DNA of 64,000 nt, from assembly GCF_036227105.1 (NCBI RefSeq), contig NZ_CP109434.1, positions 625,001 through 689,000 of the forward strand, written 5' to 3'. The translations under genes were made by a program, and so were the position numbers. Of this stretch, positions 17,383 to 25,780 are shown one piece after another. The first letter of the stretch is position 1. Every line of letters begins with the position of its first letter. The notes beneath the pieces are model-generated. The model saw only the letters and a list, made by a program, of their open reading frames with translations, was not told the origin of the DNA and did not search any database. Source of the stretch: Amycolatopsis sp. NBC_01488. Lineage in GTDB: Bacteria; Actinomycetota; Actinomycetes; Mycobacteriales; Pseudonocardiaceae.

Positions 17383-18525
17383 TCACGCTCGCGCTTCGAG
17401 CCGCCGGTCCACCGCGGACGGCGCGAACACGGCCTCGACCACCATCGCGACCGCGCCGCCGAGTGCCTCGCCGCGGCCGCCGATCTCGACGCGCAGGTTC
17501 TGCGTCGAACGCGGCAACGCCCGCCGGTAGAGCACTTCGCGGACCCCCGCCACGAAATGCGGCTCGGCGAGGTCGCCGGCGATCACCAGGACGCCCGGGT
17601 TCACCACGCAGACCAGCGTCGCCAGCACCTCGCCCACCTGGCGACCAGCGGCCTCGGCGAGCCGGATCGCGGCCGGCTCGCCGGCCAGGATCCGCTCGCG
17701 GACGCCCGACCCCGACGCCGTCGGCAAGCCCAGCTCGGTCAGCCGTGCGGCCAGCGCGCCGCCGCCGGCGACCGCCGCGAGGCAGCCGAGGGAACCGCAC
17801 AGGCAGCGGGCGTCCGGATACCCGGGCAGCCGGACGTGTCCGATGTCGCCCGCGCCGCCGTCGACGCCGCGGTACACCTCGCCGCCGATCACCAGGCCGG
17901 CGCCGATCCCGGTGGACGCCTTGACCACCACCAGCGCGGCCGAGTCCGGGTAGCGGGCGCGGTGTTCGCCCAGCGCCATCAGGTTCGCGTCGTTGTCGAC
18001 CAGCACCGGAGCGCCGAAGCGGGCGCCGAGGTGGGTGTCGATCGGGTAGCCGTCCCAGCCCGGCATGATCGGCGGCTGCGTCACGCGGCCGCGCCCGGGT
18101 TCGACCGGGCCCGGCACCGAAACGCCCACCCCGCACACCGGCCGGTCGACCCGGGCCAGCATCTCCTCGAACCACTCCGCGATCCGGCCGAGCACCGGCT
18201 CCGGGCCGTCGGCGACGCGCAGGTCGCCCGCGCGGTGGGCCAGCCGCCGTCCGGCCAGGTCCGTGACCGCGGCCTCGGCGTGCATCGTGTCGACGCTCGC
18301 GGCCAGGACGACCGCGTGCCGGTCGTCGAACCGCAGCTGCCGGGCCGGGCGGCCGCCGGTCGAGTCCTCGTGGCCGCCCTCGGTCAGCAGGCCGGCCGCC
18401 TGGAGCCGGTCCAGGCGCGCGGTGAGCGTCGTGCGGGACAGCCCGCTGTGCGTGAGCAGGGCTTTTCGCGTGGCCGCCTGCCCGGTCCTGACCAGCTGCA
18501 ACAGCTCGCCGGCGCTGGTCGTCAT
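17383..18525 (-). CDS. ROK-family transcriptional regulator
   Basis: 380 residues. An N-terminal winged helix (RKALLTHSGLSRTTLTARLDRL) is followed by a ROK sugar-kinase-like domain with DNDANLMALGEHR, the ATP-site GIGAGLVIGGEVYRG, and the zinc motif CLCGSLGCLAAV (CxCGxxGC). ROK repressors sense sugars or sugar phosphates. The start at ATG 18525 has GAGGGAGGG upstream. It is divergent from the GH63-like hydrolase across 58 nt, so it probably controls that gene and itself. Confidence 0.92.
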   Translation of the reverse strand: MTTSAGELLQLVRTGQAATRKALLTHSGLSRTTLTARLDRLQAAGLLTEGGHEDSTGGRPARQLRFDDRHAVVLAASVDTMHAEAAVTDLAGRRLAHRAGDLRVADGPEPVLGRIAEWFEEMLARVDRPVCGVGVSVPGPVEPGRGRVTQPPIMPGWDGYPIDTHLGARFGAPVLVDNDANLMALGEHRARYPDSAALVVVKASTGIGAGLVIGGEVYRGVDGGAGDIGHVRLPGYPDARCLCGSLGCLAAVAGGGALAARLTELGLPTASGSGVRERILAGEPAAIRLAEAAGRQVGEVLATLVCVVNPGVLVIAGDLAEPHFVAGVREVLYRRALPRSTQNLRVEIGGRGEALGGAVAMVVEAVFAPSAVDRRLEARA

Positions 18526-18543
18526 CGCCCTCCCTCGGACTTC

Positions 18544-18582
18544 TGTCCATTGACAATACACAAGTCGGAGATAGATTGGACA
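18544..18582 (+). promoter_or_regulatory. Promoter and operator between ROK regulator and GH63-like gene
   Basis: TTGACA (18550-18555), 16-nt spacer, TAGATT (18572-18577), ending 6 nt before the hydrolase ATG, so the mRNA is probably leaderless. Inverted arms TGTCCA (18544-18549) and TGGACA (18577-18582) bracket the promoter and could bind the divergent ROK protein. Confidence 0.6.
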
Positions 18583-18583
18583 T

Positions 18584-19822
18584 ATGGACGTAACATGGGG
18601 GCTTGCCGCGGCCGTGCTGGCGGACAACTGGATCGGGTCGTCGACCGTGCCCTCGCGCTCGCTCTACCCGCACCAGTGGAGCTGGGACTCGGCGTTCATC
18701 GCGATCGGCCTGCGGCACCTCTCGCCCGCGCGGGCGAGGCGCGAGCTGCTGACGCTGTTCTCCGCGCAGTGGCGCGACGGCCGCGTCCCGCACATCCTCT
18801 TCAACCCCGACACCCCGCCCGAGGCGTACTTCCCTGGCCCGTCGTTCTGGACCGCGGGACGGACGTCGGGGCTGGTCCAGCCGCCGGTGCACGCGCGCGC
18901 GGTGCTGGCGGTGCACGAGGCCCAGCCCGATCGCACGTTCCTCGCCACGCTGTACCCGAAGCTGCGGGCGTGGCACGAGTACCTGCGGGTTTCGCGGGAC
19001 GCCGGCGGGCGCGGGCTCGCGGCGATCGTGCACCCGTGGGAGTCCGGGATGGACAACAGCCCGGCCTGGGACGGCCCGCTCGCGCGCGTCACGCCGTCGG
19101 CCGGCTTCGTCCGCCGCGACCTGCAGCACGGCGCCGCGGCCGACCGGCCGAGCGACGAGGACTACGGCCGCTACGTCCGGCTCGCCGCGGACTACCGGGA
19201 CGGAGGCTACCAGGACTTCGGCGATTTCGTCGTGGAAGACCCCGGCTTCAACGCGATCCTGGCCGACGCCGAGCTGGCGCTGGCCGAGATCGCCGAGCTG
19301 CTGGGCCTGCCCGCGGCCGCCGCCACCCACCGCGAGTCCGCCGCGCGAGTCGCGAAGGCAATGCAGGAAACCTTGTGGGACAACGGTTTCTTCTTCGCCC
19401 GGGACGTCCGGACCGGCTCGCTGGCCCGCGCACACACATGCGCGGGCCTGCTCCCGCTGCTGCTGCCGGACCTCGCCGTCGCCCCGGCCCTGCTGGCGAC
19501 GGCCACCGGGCCGCGGTTCCGGCTCGGGCGCGTCCACGGCGTCCCGAGCCACGACCTGACGGCGCCGGACTTCGACGCGGGCCGCTACTGGCGCGGCCCG
19601 TCGTGGGCCAATGTCGGCTGGCTGGTCCGGCAGGGCCTGCTGCGCCACGGCGAGCACGTCCTGGCCGCGCGGCTGCGGGACGACCTCGTCGCCGCAGCCT
19701 CGCGGACGGACTTCGCCGAGTACGTGGACCCGCTGACCGGCGCCGGGCACGGCGCCCGTTCGTTCGGCTGGACCGCGGCGCTGACCCTGGACCTGCTGGC
19801 TCAGCCCGCCGACGTCGCGTAG
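18584..19822 (+). CDS. GH63 / MGH1-like glycoside hydrolase (cytosolic)
   Basis: 412 residues, an (alpha/alpha)6-barrel hydrolase. Signatures include HQWSWDSAFIAIGL, IVHPWESGMDNSPAWD (catalytic-region Asp), WRGPSWANVGWLV, and EYVDPLTGAGHGARSFGWTAAL near the C-terminus. This pattern is shared by mannosylglycerate/glucosylglycerate hydrolases and related GH63 proteins, which split alpha-linked solutes or oligosaccharides. No signal peptide, so an intracellular substrate is expected. The start has no ribosome site but fits a leaderless transcript. Its 3' end overlaps the convergent fucosidase gene by 22 nt. Confidence 0.8.
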   Translation: MDVTWGLAAAVLADNWIGSSTVPSRSLYPHQWSWDSAFIAIGLRHLSPARARRELLTLFSAQWRDGRVPHILFNPDTPPEAYFPGPSFWTAGRTSGLVQPPVHARAVLAVHEAQPDRTFLATLYPKLRAWHEYLRVSRDAGGRGLAAIVHPWESGMDNSPAWDGPLARVTPSAGFVRRDLQHGAAADRPSDEDYGRYVRLAADYRDGGYQDFGDFVVEDPGFNAILADAELALAEIAELLGLPAAAATHRESAARVAKAMQETLWDNGFFFARDVRTGSLARAHTCAGLLPLLLPDLAVAPALLATATGPRFRLGRVHGVPSHDLTAPDFDAGRYWRGPSWANVGWLVRQGLLRHGEHVLAARLRDDLVAAASRTDFAEYVDPLTGAGHGARSFGWTAALTLDLLAQPADVA

Positions 19823-21582
19823 TCCGAGCCCAGCCAGGTCTCGTCGATGCGCAGCCGCTTGTAGCGCGTGCTGTCGCTGGACGCCGCGTACGTGCTCGTC
19901 ACCTGCAGGCGGACGTACCTCGCCGTCACCGCCGAGAGGTCGACGAACTGGACGCCGCGGTGGCTCGGGAGCGTGCCGGACTTCACCGCGCTGCCCCAGT
20001 TCTTGCCGTCGCTCGAGACGAACACCTGGTACGCCTTGATCCGCGCGGACTGCTCGCTGGCCGACCGCGCGTAGCTGACCGAATCCTCCCGCTGGTTGAT
20101 GCCGAGGTACTGCACCTTCTTCGCCGACCCGAGGTCGTAGTCCAGGTTGACCGGCAGGGTCTTGTTGTTGTCGAAGTACGTCAGGTAGTCGCCGTCGCTC
20201 GCGGACTGTCCACTGTGGCCGCTGGCGGATGCGCTCGCCTTGAGCGTCACGGTCTTCGGGTCGTACGTCCCGGTGCGCCCGGCCGTCTCGACCTTGAACA
20301 CCGTGTCGTAGGTGTCCCAGCCGGAGAGTCCGGTCAGTGTCAGGCTGCCGCCGCCCTGGCTGAAGGAGATCGCCGCGCCGGTGCGGAGGTTCGTGACGCG
20401 CCGGACGCGGTAGCCGTTGTCGCGGATCTTCAGCGTCGACGTCGACGGCTTGGTCAGGACGTGCACGTACTGCAGGTCCGGATCGCTCTTGCTGATCGTG
20501 ATGACGCCGTGCGCGCCGTCGTTCCAGAAGCCGGGCTGCATGCCGCCGTACATGTACCCGGCGCCTTCGGTGCCGCCGAGCGATTCCCAGATCGCGCTCA
20601 GGTACGTGTTCGCGAAGTCGTTGAACGATTCCTGGTTCGACGGGAACTTGCCGTTCACCATCGCCGTCTCGGCCATCAGCGACTTGATCGACGAGCCCGA
20701 GTTCGTCACCAGACGTCCGATGTTCAGTGCCTTGTTCACCGCCGAGTTGGTGCCGCCGTACCACCACGAGCCGGTGTCGGGCAGCTTGAAGCACGCCTCG
20801 GTCAGCCGCGGCATCGCCGTGTACGTCGCCTGCGGGTAGTCGTACGCCGGCGTCATGCCGGTCTTCTGCTCGTTGCTGATCGTGTCCATGATCGGCGTGT
20901 CTTCGTTGTTGTTGCTCAGCAGGTAGTCCGGCCGCTGCTGGTAGATCTGGCCGTACAGGTTGTGGGACTCCCAGTAGGCGTTGTCGTTGTCGATCCAGAA
21001 CCCGCCGAGGTCGGGGTAGTTCTTCATGACCTCGAAGAAGTTGTCGTAGCTGAACTGGCCGAAGCCGTCCTGGGTGTCGAGGTCGACGGTCTTGCCCTTG
21101 TACTTCGAGTAGCCGGCGGAGTCGAGCCACTCGTGGCCGCCCTCGTCGTGCCACTGGGCGTCGTTGGTCATGTACAGGATGACCTTGAGCCCCTGCGGTT
21201 TCGCCGCCGCGATCAGCTCGCCGAGGAAGTCCCGCTTGGTGCTGCAGCTGCCCGGGATCTTCGACGGCCAGGCCCGCGAGTAGCCCAGCCGGCTGTGGAA
21301 CGACGCGAGCACGAGGTACGACGCGTGCAGCTTCTTGGCCTCGGTGACCCAGTAGGCGGGATTCCACCCGCCGTCGGTGACCGCCTTTTCCCAGGCGCTG
21401 CAACTGGTGTAGCCGGGCGACGTGCGCATGCCCCAGTGCAGGAACAGGCCCGCCTGGCTGTCGCGCAGCCACTGCTGGGACGGCTTCTGCAGATCGGCCG
21501 ACGCCGGCGCGGCGAGCAGCCCGCCCACCACCAGCATCGAGGCACACGCGGTGAGGACCCGGCGCAGGAACTTGGCTGACAT
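19801..21582 (-). CDS. Secreted alpha-L-fucosidase (GH29) with C-terminal F5/8-type domain
   Basis: 593 residues. A signal peptide ends near APASAD, then a GH29 catalytic domain: GLFLHWGMRTSPGY, YLVLASFHSR, and LGGFWIDND, where the Asp is the likely nucleophile. From about residue 445 (TVTLKASASASGHSGQ) to the end a discoidin/CBM32-like domain follows (AYQVFVSSDGKNW, RYVRLQVTSTYAAS). It removes fucosyl residues from plant or glycoprotein glycans outside the cell. The ATG has GGAGGTCG upstream. A DasR-like palindrome lies directly before that ribosome site. Confidence 0.85.
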   Translation of the reverse strand: MSAKFLRRVLTACASMLVVGGLLAAPASADLQKPSQQWLRDSQAGLFLHWGMRTSPGYTSCSAWEKAVTDGGWNPAYWVTEAKKLHASYLVLASFHSRLGYSRAWPSKIPGSCSTKRDFLGELIAAAKPQGLKVILYMTNDAQWHDEGGHEWLDSAGYSKYKGKTVDLDTQDGFGQFSYDNFFEVMKNYPDLGGFWIDNDNAYWESHNLYGQIYQQRPDYLLSNNNEDTPIMDTISNEQKTGMTPAYDYPQATYTAMPRLTEACFKLPDTGSWWYGGTNSAVNKALNIGRLVTNSGSSIKSLMAETAMVNGKFPSNQESFNDFANTYLSAIWESLGGTEGAGYMYGGMQPGFWNDGAHGVITISKSDPDLQYVHVLTKPSTSTLKIRDNGYRVRRVTNLRTGAAISFSQGGGSLTLTGLSGWDTYDTVFKVETAGRTGTYDPKTVTLKASASASGHSGQSASDGDYLTYFDNNKTLPVNLDYDLGSAKKVQYLGINQREDSVSYARSASEQSARIKAYQVFVSSDGKNWGSAVKSGTLPSHRGVQFVDLSAVTARYVRLQVTSTYAASSDSTRYKRLRIDETWLGSDYATSAG

Positions 21583-21593
21583 GAGCGACCTCC

Positions 21594-21609
21594 AGTGGTC
21601 TGGTCCACT
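21594..21609. promoter_or_regulatory. DasR-like (dre) operator candidate before GH29
   Basis: AGTGGTCTGGTCCACT agrees at 14 of 16 positions with the Streptomyces DasR consensus A(C/G)TGGTCTAGACCA(G/C)T. It overlaps the predicted transcription start of the fucosidase. DasR answers to glucosamine-6-phosphate; another GntR-family protein is equally possible. Confidence 0.5.
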
Positions 21610-21729
21610 CGGTGGTGTACTCCTGGCGTCGGCGGCTGGTCAAGACTGAGATCCGACCTTTTCGCGACGTCCCAGCGGCCGGTACATCGGGACTGCGGCC
21701 GATCGGGTTAAATATCTGATATATGACAC

Positions 21730-21746
21730 GAGAGATCCGATCTCTC
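21730..21746. promoter_or_regulatory. Inverted-repeat operator candidate upstream of GH105 promoter
   Basis: GAGAGAT-CCG-ATCTCTC, perfect 7-bp arms, abutting the TTGACT box that starts at 21747. Confidence 0.5.
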
Positions 21747-21776
21747 TTGACTCGGGCTCCCGGAAGCGGGTAGATG
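21747..21776 (+). promoter_or_regulatory. Promoter of GH105 gene
   Basis: TTGACT, 18-nt spacer, TAGATG. The leader to the ATG at 21976 is about 190 nt. Confidence 0.45.
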
Positions 21777-21785
21777 TTCTCCCCA

Positions 21786-21797
21786 GAGAGCGCTTTC
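21786..21797. promoter_or_regulatory. LacI-type operator candidate in GH105 leader
   Basis: GAGAGCGCTTTC, one mismatch from a perfect 12-bp palindrome centred on CG, the usual shape of LacI/GalR-family sites. It lies just downstream of the predicted -10 box, a repressing position. Confidence 0.4.
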
Positions 21798-21975
21798 GCT
21801 CCCCCCACCGCTCCGGCGACACGGGCAGCACGCCGCGCCCCCAGAGCTGGTCGGGATGCCGACGGACGGCGGATCGGCATCCCGGCCACCCCTTCCGGGG
21901 CGGGGCACAGTCCCCGACCGTGCCCCGCCCCGGAACTGCCCGCTCCACCGGGGCCAGTGCACGAAAGGACAACGA

Positions 21976-23163
21976 ATGTCCGAGCACCCCCTTCGCCCGA
22001 CCCGGCGCGCGGTACTGGCCGGCACCCTGGGCGCGTTGGGCGCCCTGGCCGCGGCGGGTCCCGTCGCGCGGGCAGCCGACCGGCTCCCCCCGATCGGCGG
22101 CGCGGCGCCGCCGGCGGACTGGTCCCGCGCCGTCATCGACTCGACGATGAAGCGCTACACGCCGGCGTCGATCGGCGGCTGGGGCTACACCCTCGGCCTG
22201 TACCTCTACGGCCAGTACCTCTTCTACAAGCGCACCGGCGAGAAGAAGTACCTCGACTACATCGTCGCGTGGTACGACCGCTTCATCACCGACAGCGGGA
22301 TCTCGAACAGCTTCACGAACCTCGACTCGATGCGCTCGTGCCAGATGCTGCCGCTGCTGTTCGCGGAGACGGGCCGCAAGAAGTACAAGACGGCGGCCGA
22401 CCAGCTGCGCAAGCGGTTCCCGGCCTACCCGCGCACGTCCGACGGCGGCATGTTCCACGCAACCAGCAAGGTCGGCCAGCTCTGGGGCGACGGTGCCTAC
22501 ATGGCCCAGCCGTTCCTCGCGCTGTACGGCGCGGCGTTCGACGACGGCGGCTACTGCTTCGAGGAGTCGGCGAAGAACCTGGTCGTCTACTTCAGCCACC
22601 TGCGCGAGCCGGCGAAGGGCCTGCTGTACCACGCGTACGACGAGGACGGCTCGGAGTCGTGGGCGTCCGGGCCCGGGCACCACTCGAAGTACCACTGGGC
22701 GCGCGCGATCGGCTGGTTCGGCATGGCGGCCATCGACATCCTCGAGGTCCTCCCGGCCGACCACCCGCGCCGCGCGGCGCTGATCGACATCGTCCGGTTC
22801 CTCGCGGCGGGTTACCAGCGCTACCAGGACGCGGCGACCGGCCGCTGGTACCAGGTAGTCGACCGCGGCGGCGACGCGAAGAACTGGCTGGAGACGTCGG
22901 CGTCGTCGATGTACACGTTCACGATGGCCCGGGGCGTGCAGCGCGGCTACCTGCCGGCGTCGTACCAGGCGGTGGCGGACCGCGGGTACGCCGGCGTGCT
23001 GCGCAAGGTCTCCGTCGGCTCCGACGGCCTGACGAACATCACGGACATCTGCGAAGGCACGAACGTCGGCGACCTGTCGTACTACTACGGCCGGGGCCGC
23101 AAGACGAACGACTTCCACGGCCTGGGCTCGTTCCTGATCATGAACGAGCAGTACGCGCACTGA
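21976..23163 (+). CDS. Secreted GH105-type unsaturated rhamnogalacturonyl hydrolase
   Basis: 395 residues. A Tat-type leader (RPTRRAVLAGTLGALGALAAAG) precedes an (alpha/alpha)6 barrel of the YteR/YesR group: LDSMRSCQMLPLLFAETG, QLWGDGAYMAQPFLALYG (catalytic Asp in WGDG), HHSKYHWARAIGWFGMA, and a late DICEGTNVGDLSYYYGR. Such enzymes remove 4,5-unsaturated uronyl residues left by pectate or rhamnogalacturonan lyases. The ATG has AAAGGA upstream. It faces the GH28 gene across a terminator and a dispersed palindrome. Confidence 0.87.
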   Translation: MSEHPLRPTRRAVLAGTLGALGALAAAGPVARAADRLPPIGGAAPPADWSRAVIDSTMKRYTPASIGGWGYTLGLYLYGQYLFYKRTGEKKYLDYIVAWYDRFITDSGISNSFTNLDSMRSCQMLPLLFAETGRKKYKTAADQLRKRFPAYPRTSDGGMFHATSKVGQLWGDGAYMAQPFLALYGAAFDDGGYCFEESAKNLVVYFSHLREPAKGLLYHAYDEDGSESWASGPGHHSKYHWARAIGWFGMAAIDILEVLPADHPRRAALIDIVRFLAAGYQRYQDAATGRWYQVVDRGGDAKNWLETSASSMYTFTMARGVQRGYLPASYQAVADRGYAGVLRKVSVGSDGLTNITDICEGTNVGDLSYYYGRGRKTNDFHGLGSFLIMNEQYAH

Positions 23164-23181
23164 CCTCTAGGCGCGCCGCAG

Positions 23182-23211
23182 AAGGGCCCCGGCTCACCAG
23201 CCGGGGCCCTT
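23182..23211. terminator. Terminator hairpin after GH105
   Basis: AAGGGCCCCGGCT, loop CACC, AGCCGGGGCCCTT: a 13-bp perfect stem 19 nt past the stop. Confidence 0.8.
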
Positions 23212-23257
23212 CGTCCGTGACGGAGGCCGGAACTCGCGTGCTGGAGCACGGAACTCG

Positions 23258-23320
23258 CGTGATTGAAGCCGGAACTCGCGAGTTACGGCTCTGATCACGC
23301 GAGTTCCGGCTTCAATCACG
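23258..23320. repeat. Dispersed palindrome family R1, copy 1
   Basis: Perfect 23-bp inverted repeat (arms 23258-23280 and 23298-23320) with core GTGATTGAAGCCGGAACTCG. It is preceded at 23229-23240 by another GGAACTCGCGTG unit, and the loop side contains AACTCGCGAGTT. It sits between the convergent GH105 and GH28 genes. The same core is found at 43470-43527. Confidence 0.8.
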
Positions 23321-23336
23321 TCAACTACGGGTTACG

Positions 23337-24815
23337 TCAGCAGGTCGAGGTGGAACCCGAGGCGTTCACGCGCAGGGCGGAACCCGAGGTGGTCGCCGAG
23401 TTCTTGACGCAGTAGCCCGTCACCGTCTGGAAGCCGATGTCGTACGGGCTCTTCGCGCCCTTTTCGGCCGTGAAGTGGTCGAACGTGATGTCCGAGCTGT
23501 TGTTCACGATGCTCGCCGGGCGGCCGTCGTCCTTGCCGAACTCGACCGAGCTGTCGACGAACTTGATGCCCGACGCGTAGTGCAGGTACCAGCCGTAGGA
23601 CGGCCGGGTGCCGATGCTCTTCGGGTTGTAGTCCGACGCGTCGTTGCTCGGCACGCCGGTGCCCATCGTGCCGTTGCCACCGGGGACGGTCAGCTTCACC
23701 CCGGTGAACGTGACGTCGGAGACGCGGTGGGTGCTGTCCGCACCCCAGAGCGTCGGGCTGAAGTTCGTGCCCGTGTGCGTCCCGGTGACGTTGTCGAACG
23801 TGATGCCGCTGATCGACCCCACCCCGGGCTTGTTGCCGCACCGCTTGCGCGTGCCGATCTTCATCATGATCGGCGAGTACGTGCCCGACATCGTGATGTT
23901 GCGGTAATGGACGTCCGAGATCTTCGCGCCGTCCATCGAAACGATCCCGATGCCCGATTTGTGCGCGCCGGTGATCGTGATGTCCGAGAACTGGTAACCG
24001 GTGAAGTCACCGCACGTCTCGGAACCGAACATCAGCGCGTTGCAGCAGACCGCCGACAGTTTCGCGTTGTTCACGGTGACGTTCCCGTTCGGCAGTTTCG
24101 CGCCGAGTGCGTAGTCGCTCTTGAACACGAGTGCGTCGTCATTGGCCGCGATGGTCACATTCGTGATCGTGATGTTCGTCGTGCTGATGATGTTCCAGCC
24201 GTCGCGGTCGCTCGCCGTGTCGATCGTCAGGTGGTCCGAGACGACGTTCGTGCAGCCGTTGATCAGCGCCCCGAAGTGCCCGCCGCGGCGCAGCTTGATC
24301 CCGGACAGCGTGAGCCCGTCACAGCGGGTGAGCGAAAGGATCTTGTCGGCCTGGCCGGACTTCGGGTTGCCGGTGATGAGGTTTCCGCCGCCGTCGATCG
24401 TGCCGGCGCCGGTGAAGCCGATGTTCGTGAGCTTGTCGCCGTAGAACATCGCGTCGTGGAAGTGGCTGTGGCCGTAGTCCTGGTAGGCGTCCCACGGGTT
24501 CGACTCGGCCTTGTCGTAACTGTCCGCGCTCGACCCGATGATCGTGGCACCCGCGTCGAGCTGGATCGTCACGTTGCTCTTCAGGTGGACGGTGTTGGCC
24601 GACTTGTAGTTCCCCGAAGTGAACCGGACGGTACCGCCGCCCGCCGCGTTGGCCGCCGTGATCGCCTTGTCGATGGCGCCGGAATCGTTGGCGGACCCGT
24701 TTCCCTTGGCGCCGTAGTCCTTGACGTCGTAAACGCCGCCGGGCGCGGCGACGGCGACGCCGGCACCGGCCACCACCAGACCCGCGACCGCGAAGGAAAT
24801 CAGCAAGAACCTTTT
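23337..24815 (-). CDS. Secreted GH28 polygalacturonase-like enzyme
   Basis: 492 residues. Signal peptide (RFLLISFAVAGLVVAGAGVAVA), then a right-handed beta-helix opening with YDVKDYGAKGNG, the pectate-lyase_3/GH28 N-terminal motif. The catalytic strip is recognisable: DRDGWNI, ANDDALVFKSDYALG (the NTD-type and DD positions), GSE, and a later MKIGTRKRCG. GH28 enzymes hydrolyse galacturonan or rhamnogalacturonan. The GTG at 24815 is preferred because AAGGCGG lies about 8 nt upstream; an ATG at 24836 has no ribosome site. Confidence 0.85.
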   Translation of the reverse strand, partial: KRFLLISFAVAGLVVAGAGVAVAAPGGVYDVKDYGAKGNGSANDSGAIDKAITAANAAGGGTVRFTSGNYKSANTVHLKSNVTIQLDAGATIIGSSADSYDKAESNPWDAYQDYGHSHFHDAMFYGDKLTNIGFTGAGTIDGGGNLITGNPKSGQADKILSLTRCDGLTLSGIKLRRGGHFGALINGCTNVVSDHLTIDTASDRDGWNIISTTNITITNVTIAANDDALVFKSDYALGAKLPNGNVTVNNAKLSAVCCNALMFGSETCGDFTGYQFSDITITGAHKSGIGIVSMDGAKISDVHYRNITMSGTYSPIMMKIGTRKRCGNKPGVGSISGITFDNVTGTHTGTNFSPTLWGADSTHRVSDVTFTGVKLTVPGGNGTMGTGVPSNDASDYNPKSIGTRPSYGWYLHYASGIKFVDSSVEFGKDDGRPASIVNNSSDITFDHFTAEKGAKSPYDIGFQTVTGYCVKNSATTSGSALRVNASGSTSTC

Positions 24816-25129
24816 CACCCTGAACCGCCTTGTCATGGAATCGAGAAAAGCTCGGCATGACGGCGGAGCACTCAGCCTACGAGTGCCGCGAGCGCAGTGT
24901 CAAGATCGCCGGGATAGGACGAGGAAAACGATTCCGTGCGGCCCGGGGAACCCGCGCCACCCCCAGTCGGACGCGGGTCCCCCGGTGTTCTGGTCGCCGG
25001 AAACGCGGTACCGCCGCGGCGGGGCGGCTCCGGCGTCCGTTCAGGATTTCCGCAGTCTACCTTCGAGGAGCCCGGGGAAACCGTGCATCCGTCATGGTCC
25101 GGACCATGAATCCGTCACGAACCGGGCAC
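24816..25129. other. Intergenic region upstream of GH28
   Basis: About 314 nt between the GH28 start and the TetR stop. It carries the GH28 promoter (24874-24903); the rest shows no clear repeat, hairpin or believable frame. Confidence 0.4.
24874..24903 (-). promoter_or_regulatory. Promoter of GH28 gene
   Basis: Minus strand TTGACA (24903-24898), 18-nt spacer, TAGGCT (24879-24874), giving a leader of about 50 nt to the GTG start. Confidence 0.55.
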
Positions 25130-25756
25130 TCAGGCGAACCCCACTCCGGAGGTCAGCAGGTGGAACGCCCGTTCGGCCGCCGCGACGGCCTCCGGGTACC
25201 GCCGGGCCGCGGGGACGCCCGCCGCGACCGCCTCCATGTTGGCCGTCGCGAGCGTCCGGCGGACGGCCGCGATCTGCGCGGCGGCCAGTTCGGCGTCGGG
25301 CGAGGCGACGCCGGGCTCGGCGAGGGCCTCCGCCAGCGCCGCCTCCCCCGCCGACGTGAACTCCGCCAGCCGCGCGACCAGCGCCGGCGTGCCGGTGACC
25401 AACCGGAACACCGCGAGCACCGCGGGCTCGTCGCACAGGCCCGTCACCGGCGAACGCTCTTCGAGCCCGTTCAGGAACGCCTCGCGCAGGGCCGCCAGCG
25501 CGCCCTGCCCCGGCCGGCGCGCGCGGACGACGTCCGCCGCGTCGGTCTCGTGGTCGGCGAACCGGTGCAGCACCAGGTCCTCCTTGGACGGGAAGTAGGC
25601 GAAGAGGGTCCGCTTGGACACCTCGGCCGCCCGCGCCACCTCGGCGACCCCGACGGCGTCGAACCCGCGCTCGAGGAAGAGCCCGATCGCCGCCGTCGAG
25701 ATCGCCGCCCGCGTGCGGAGCTTCTTGCGCTCCCGCAGGCCCAGTTCATCGTTCAC
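25130..25756 (-). CDS. TetR-family transcriptional regulator
   Basis: 208 residues with a classic TetR_N helix-turn-helix: RAAISTAAIGLFLERGFDAVGVAEVARAAEVSK then RTLFAYFPSKEDLV. The C-terminal ligand domain is Ala-rich and not assignable. The start is GTG at 25756, with TACGCT 7 nt upstream, so it may be transcribed from its own leaderless promoter although it follows the phosphatase gene by 24 nt on the same strand. Targets unknown. Confidence 0.9.
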   Translation of the reverse strand: MNDELGLRERKKLRTRAAISTAAIGLFLERGFDAVGVAEVARAAEVSKRTLFAYFPSKEDLVLHRFADHETDAADVVRARRPGQGALAALREAFLNGLEERSPVTGLCDEPAVLAVFRLVTGTPALVARLAEFTSAGEAALAEALAEPGVASPDAELAAAQIAAVRRTLATANMEAVAAGVPAARRYPEAVAAAERAFHLLTSGVGFA

Positions 25757-25780
25757 GTCACGCAGCGTAGCGCCCAGGGC

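Larger units (their letters stand above)
21583..21975. other. Divergent regulatory region between GH29 and GH105 genes
   Basis: 393 nt with promoters in both directions. Minus strand: TTGACC (21643-21638), 18 nt, TACACC. Plus strand: TTGACT (21747-21752), 18 nt, TAGATG. Between them are the palindromes ATATC-T-GATAT (21712-21722) and GAGAGAT-CCG-ATCTCTC (21730-21746). Downstream of the plus -10 is a near-palindrome GAGAGCGCTTTC. No coding signal is believable here. Confidence 0.55.

Noticed and set aside
17239..21889. Very long open frames on both strands (about 1450 and 1500 codons)
   Set aside because: Composition is shadow-like and they run across the ROK, GH63-like and GH29 genes, whose motifs are in other frames.
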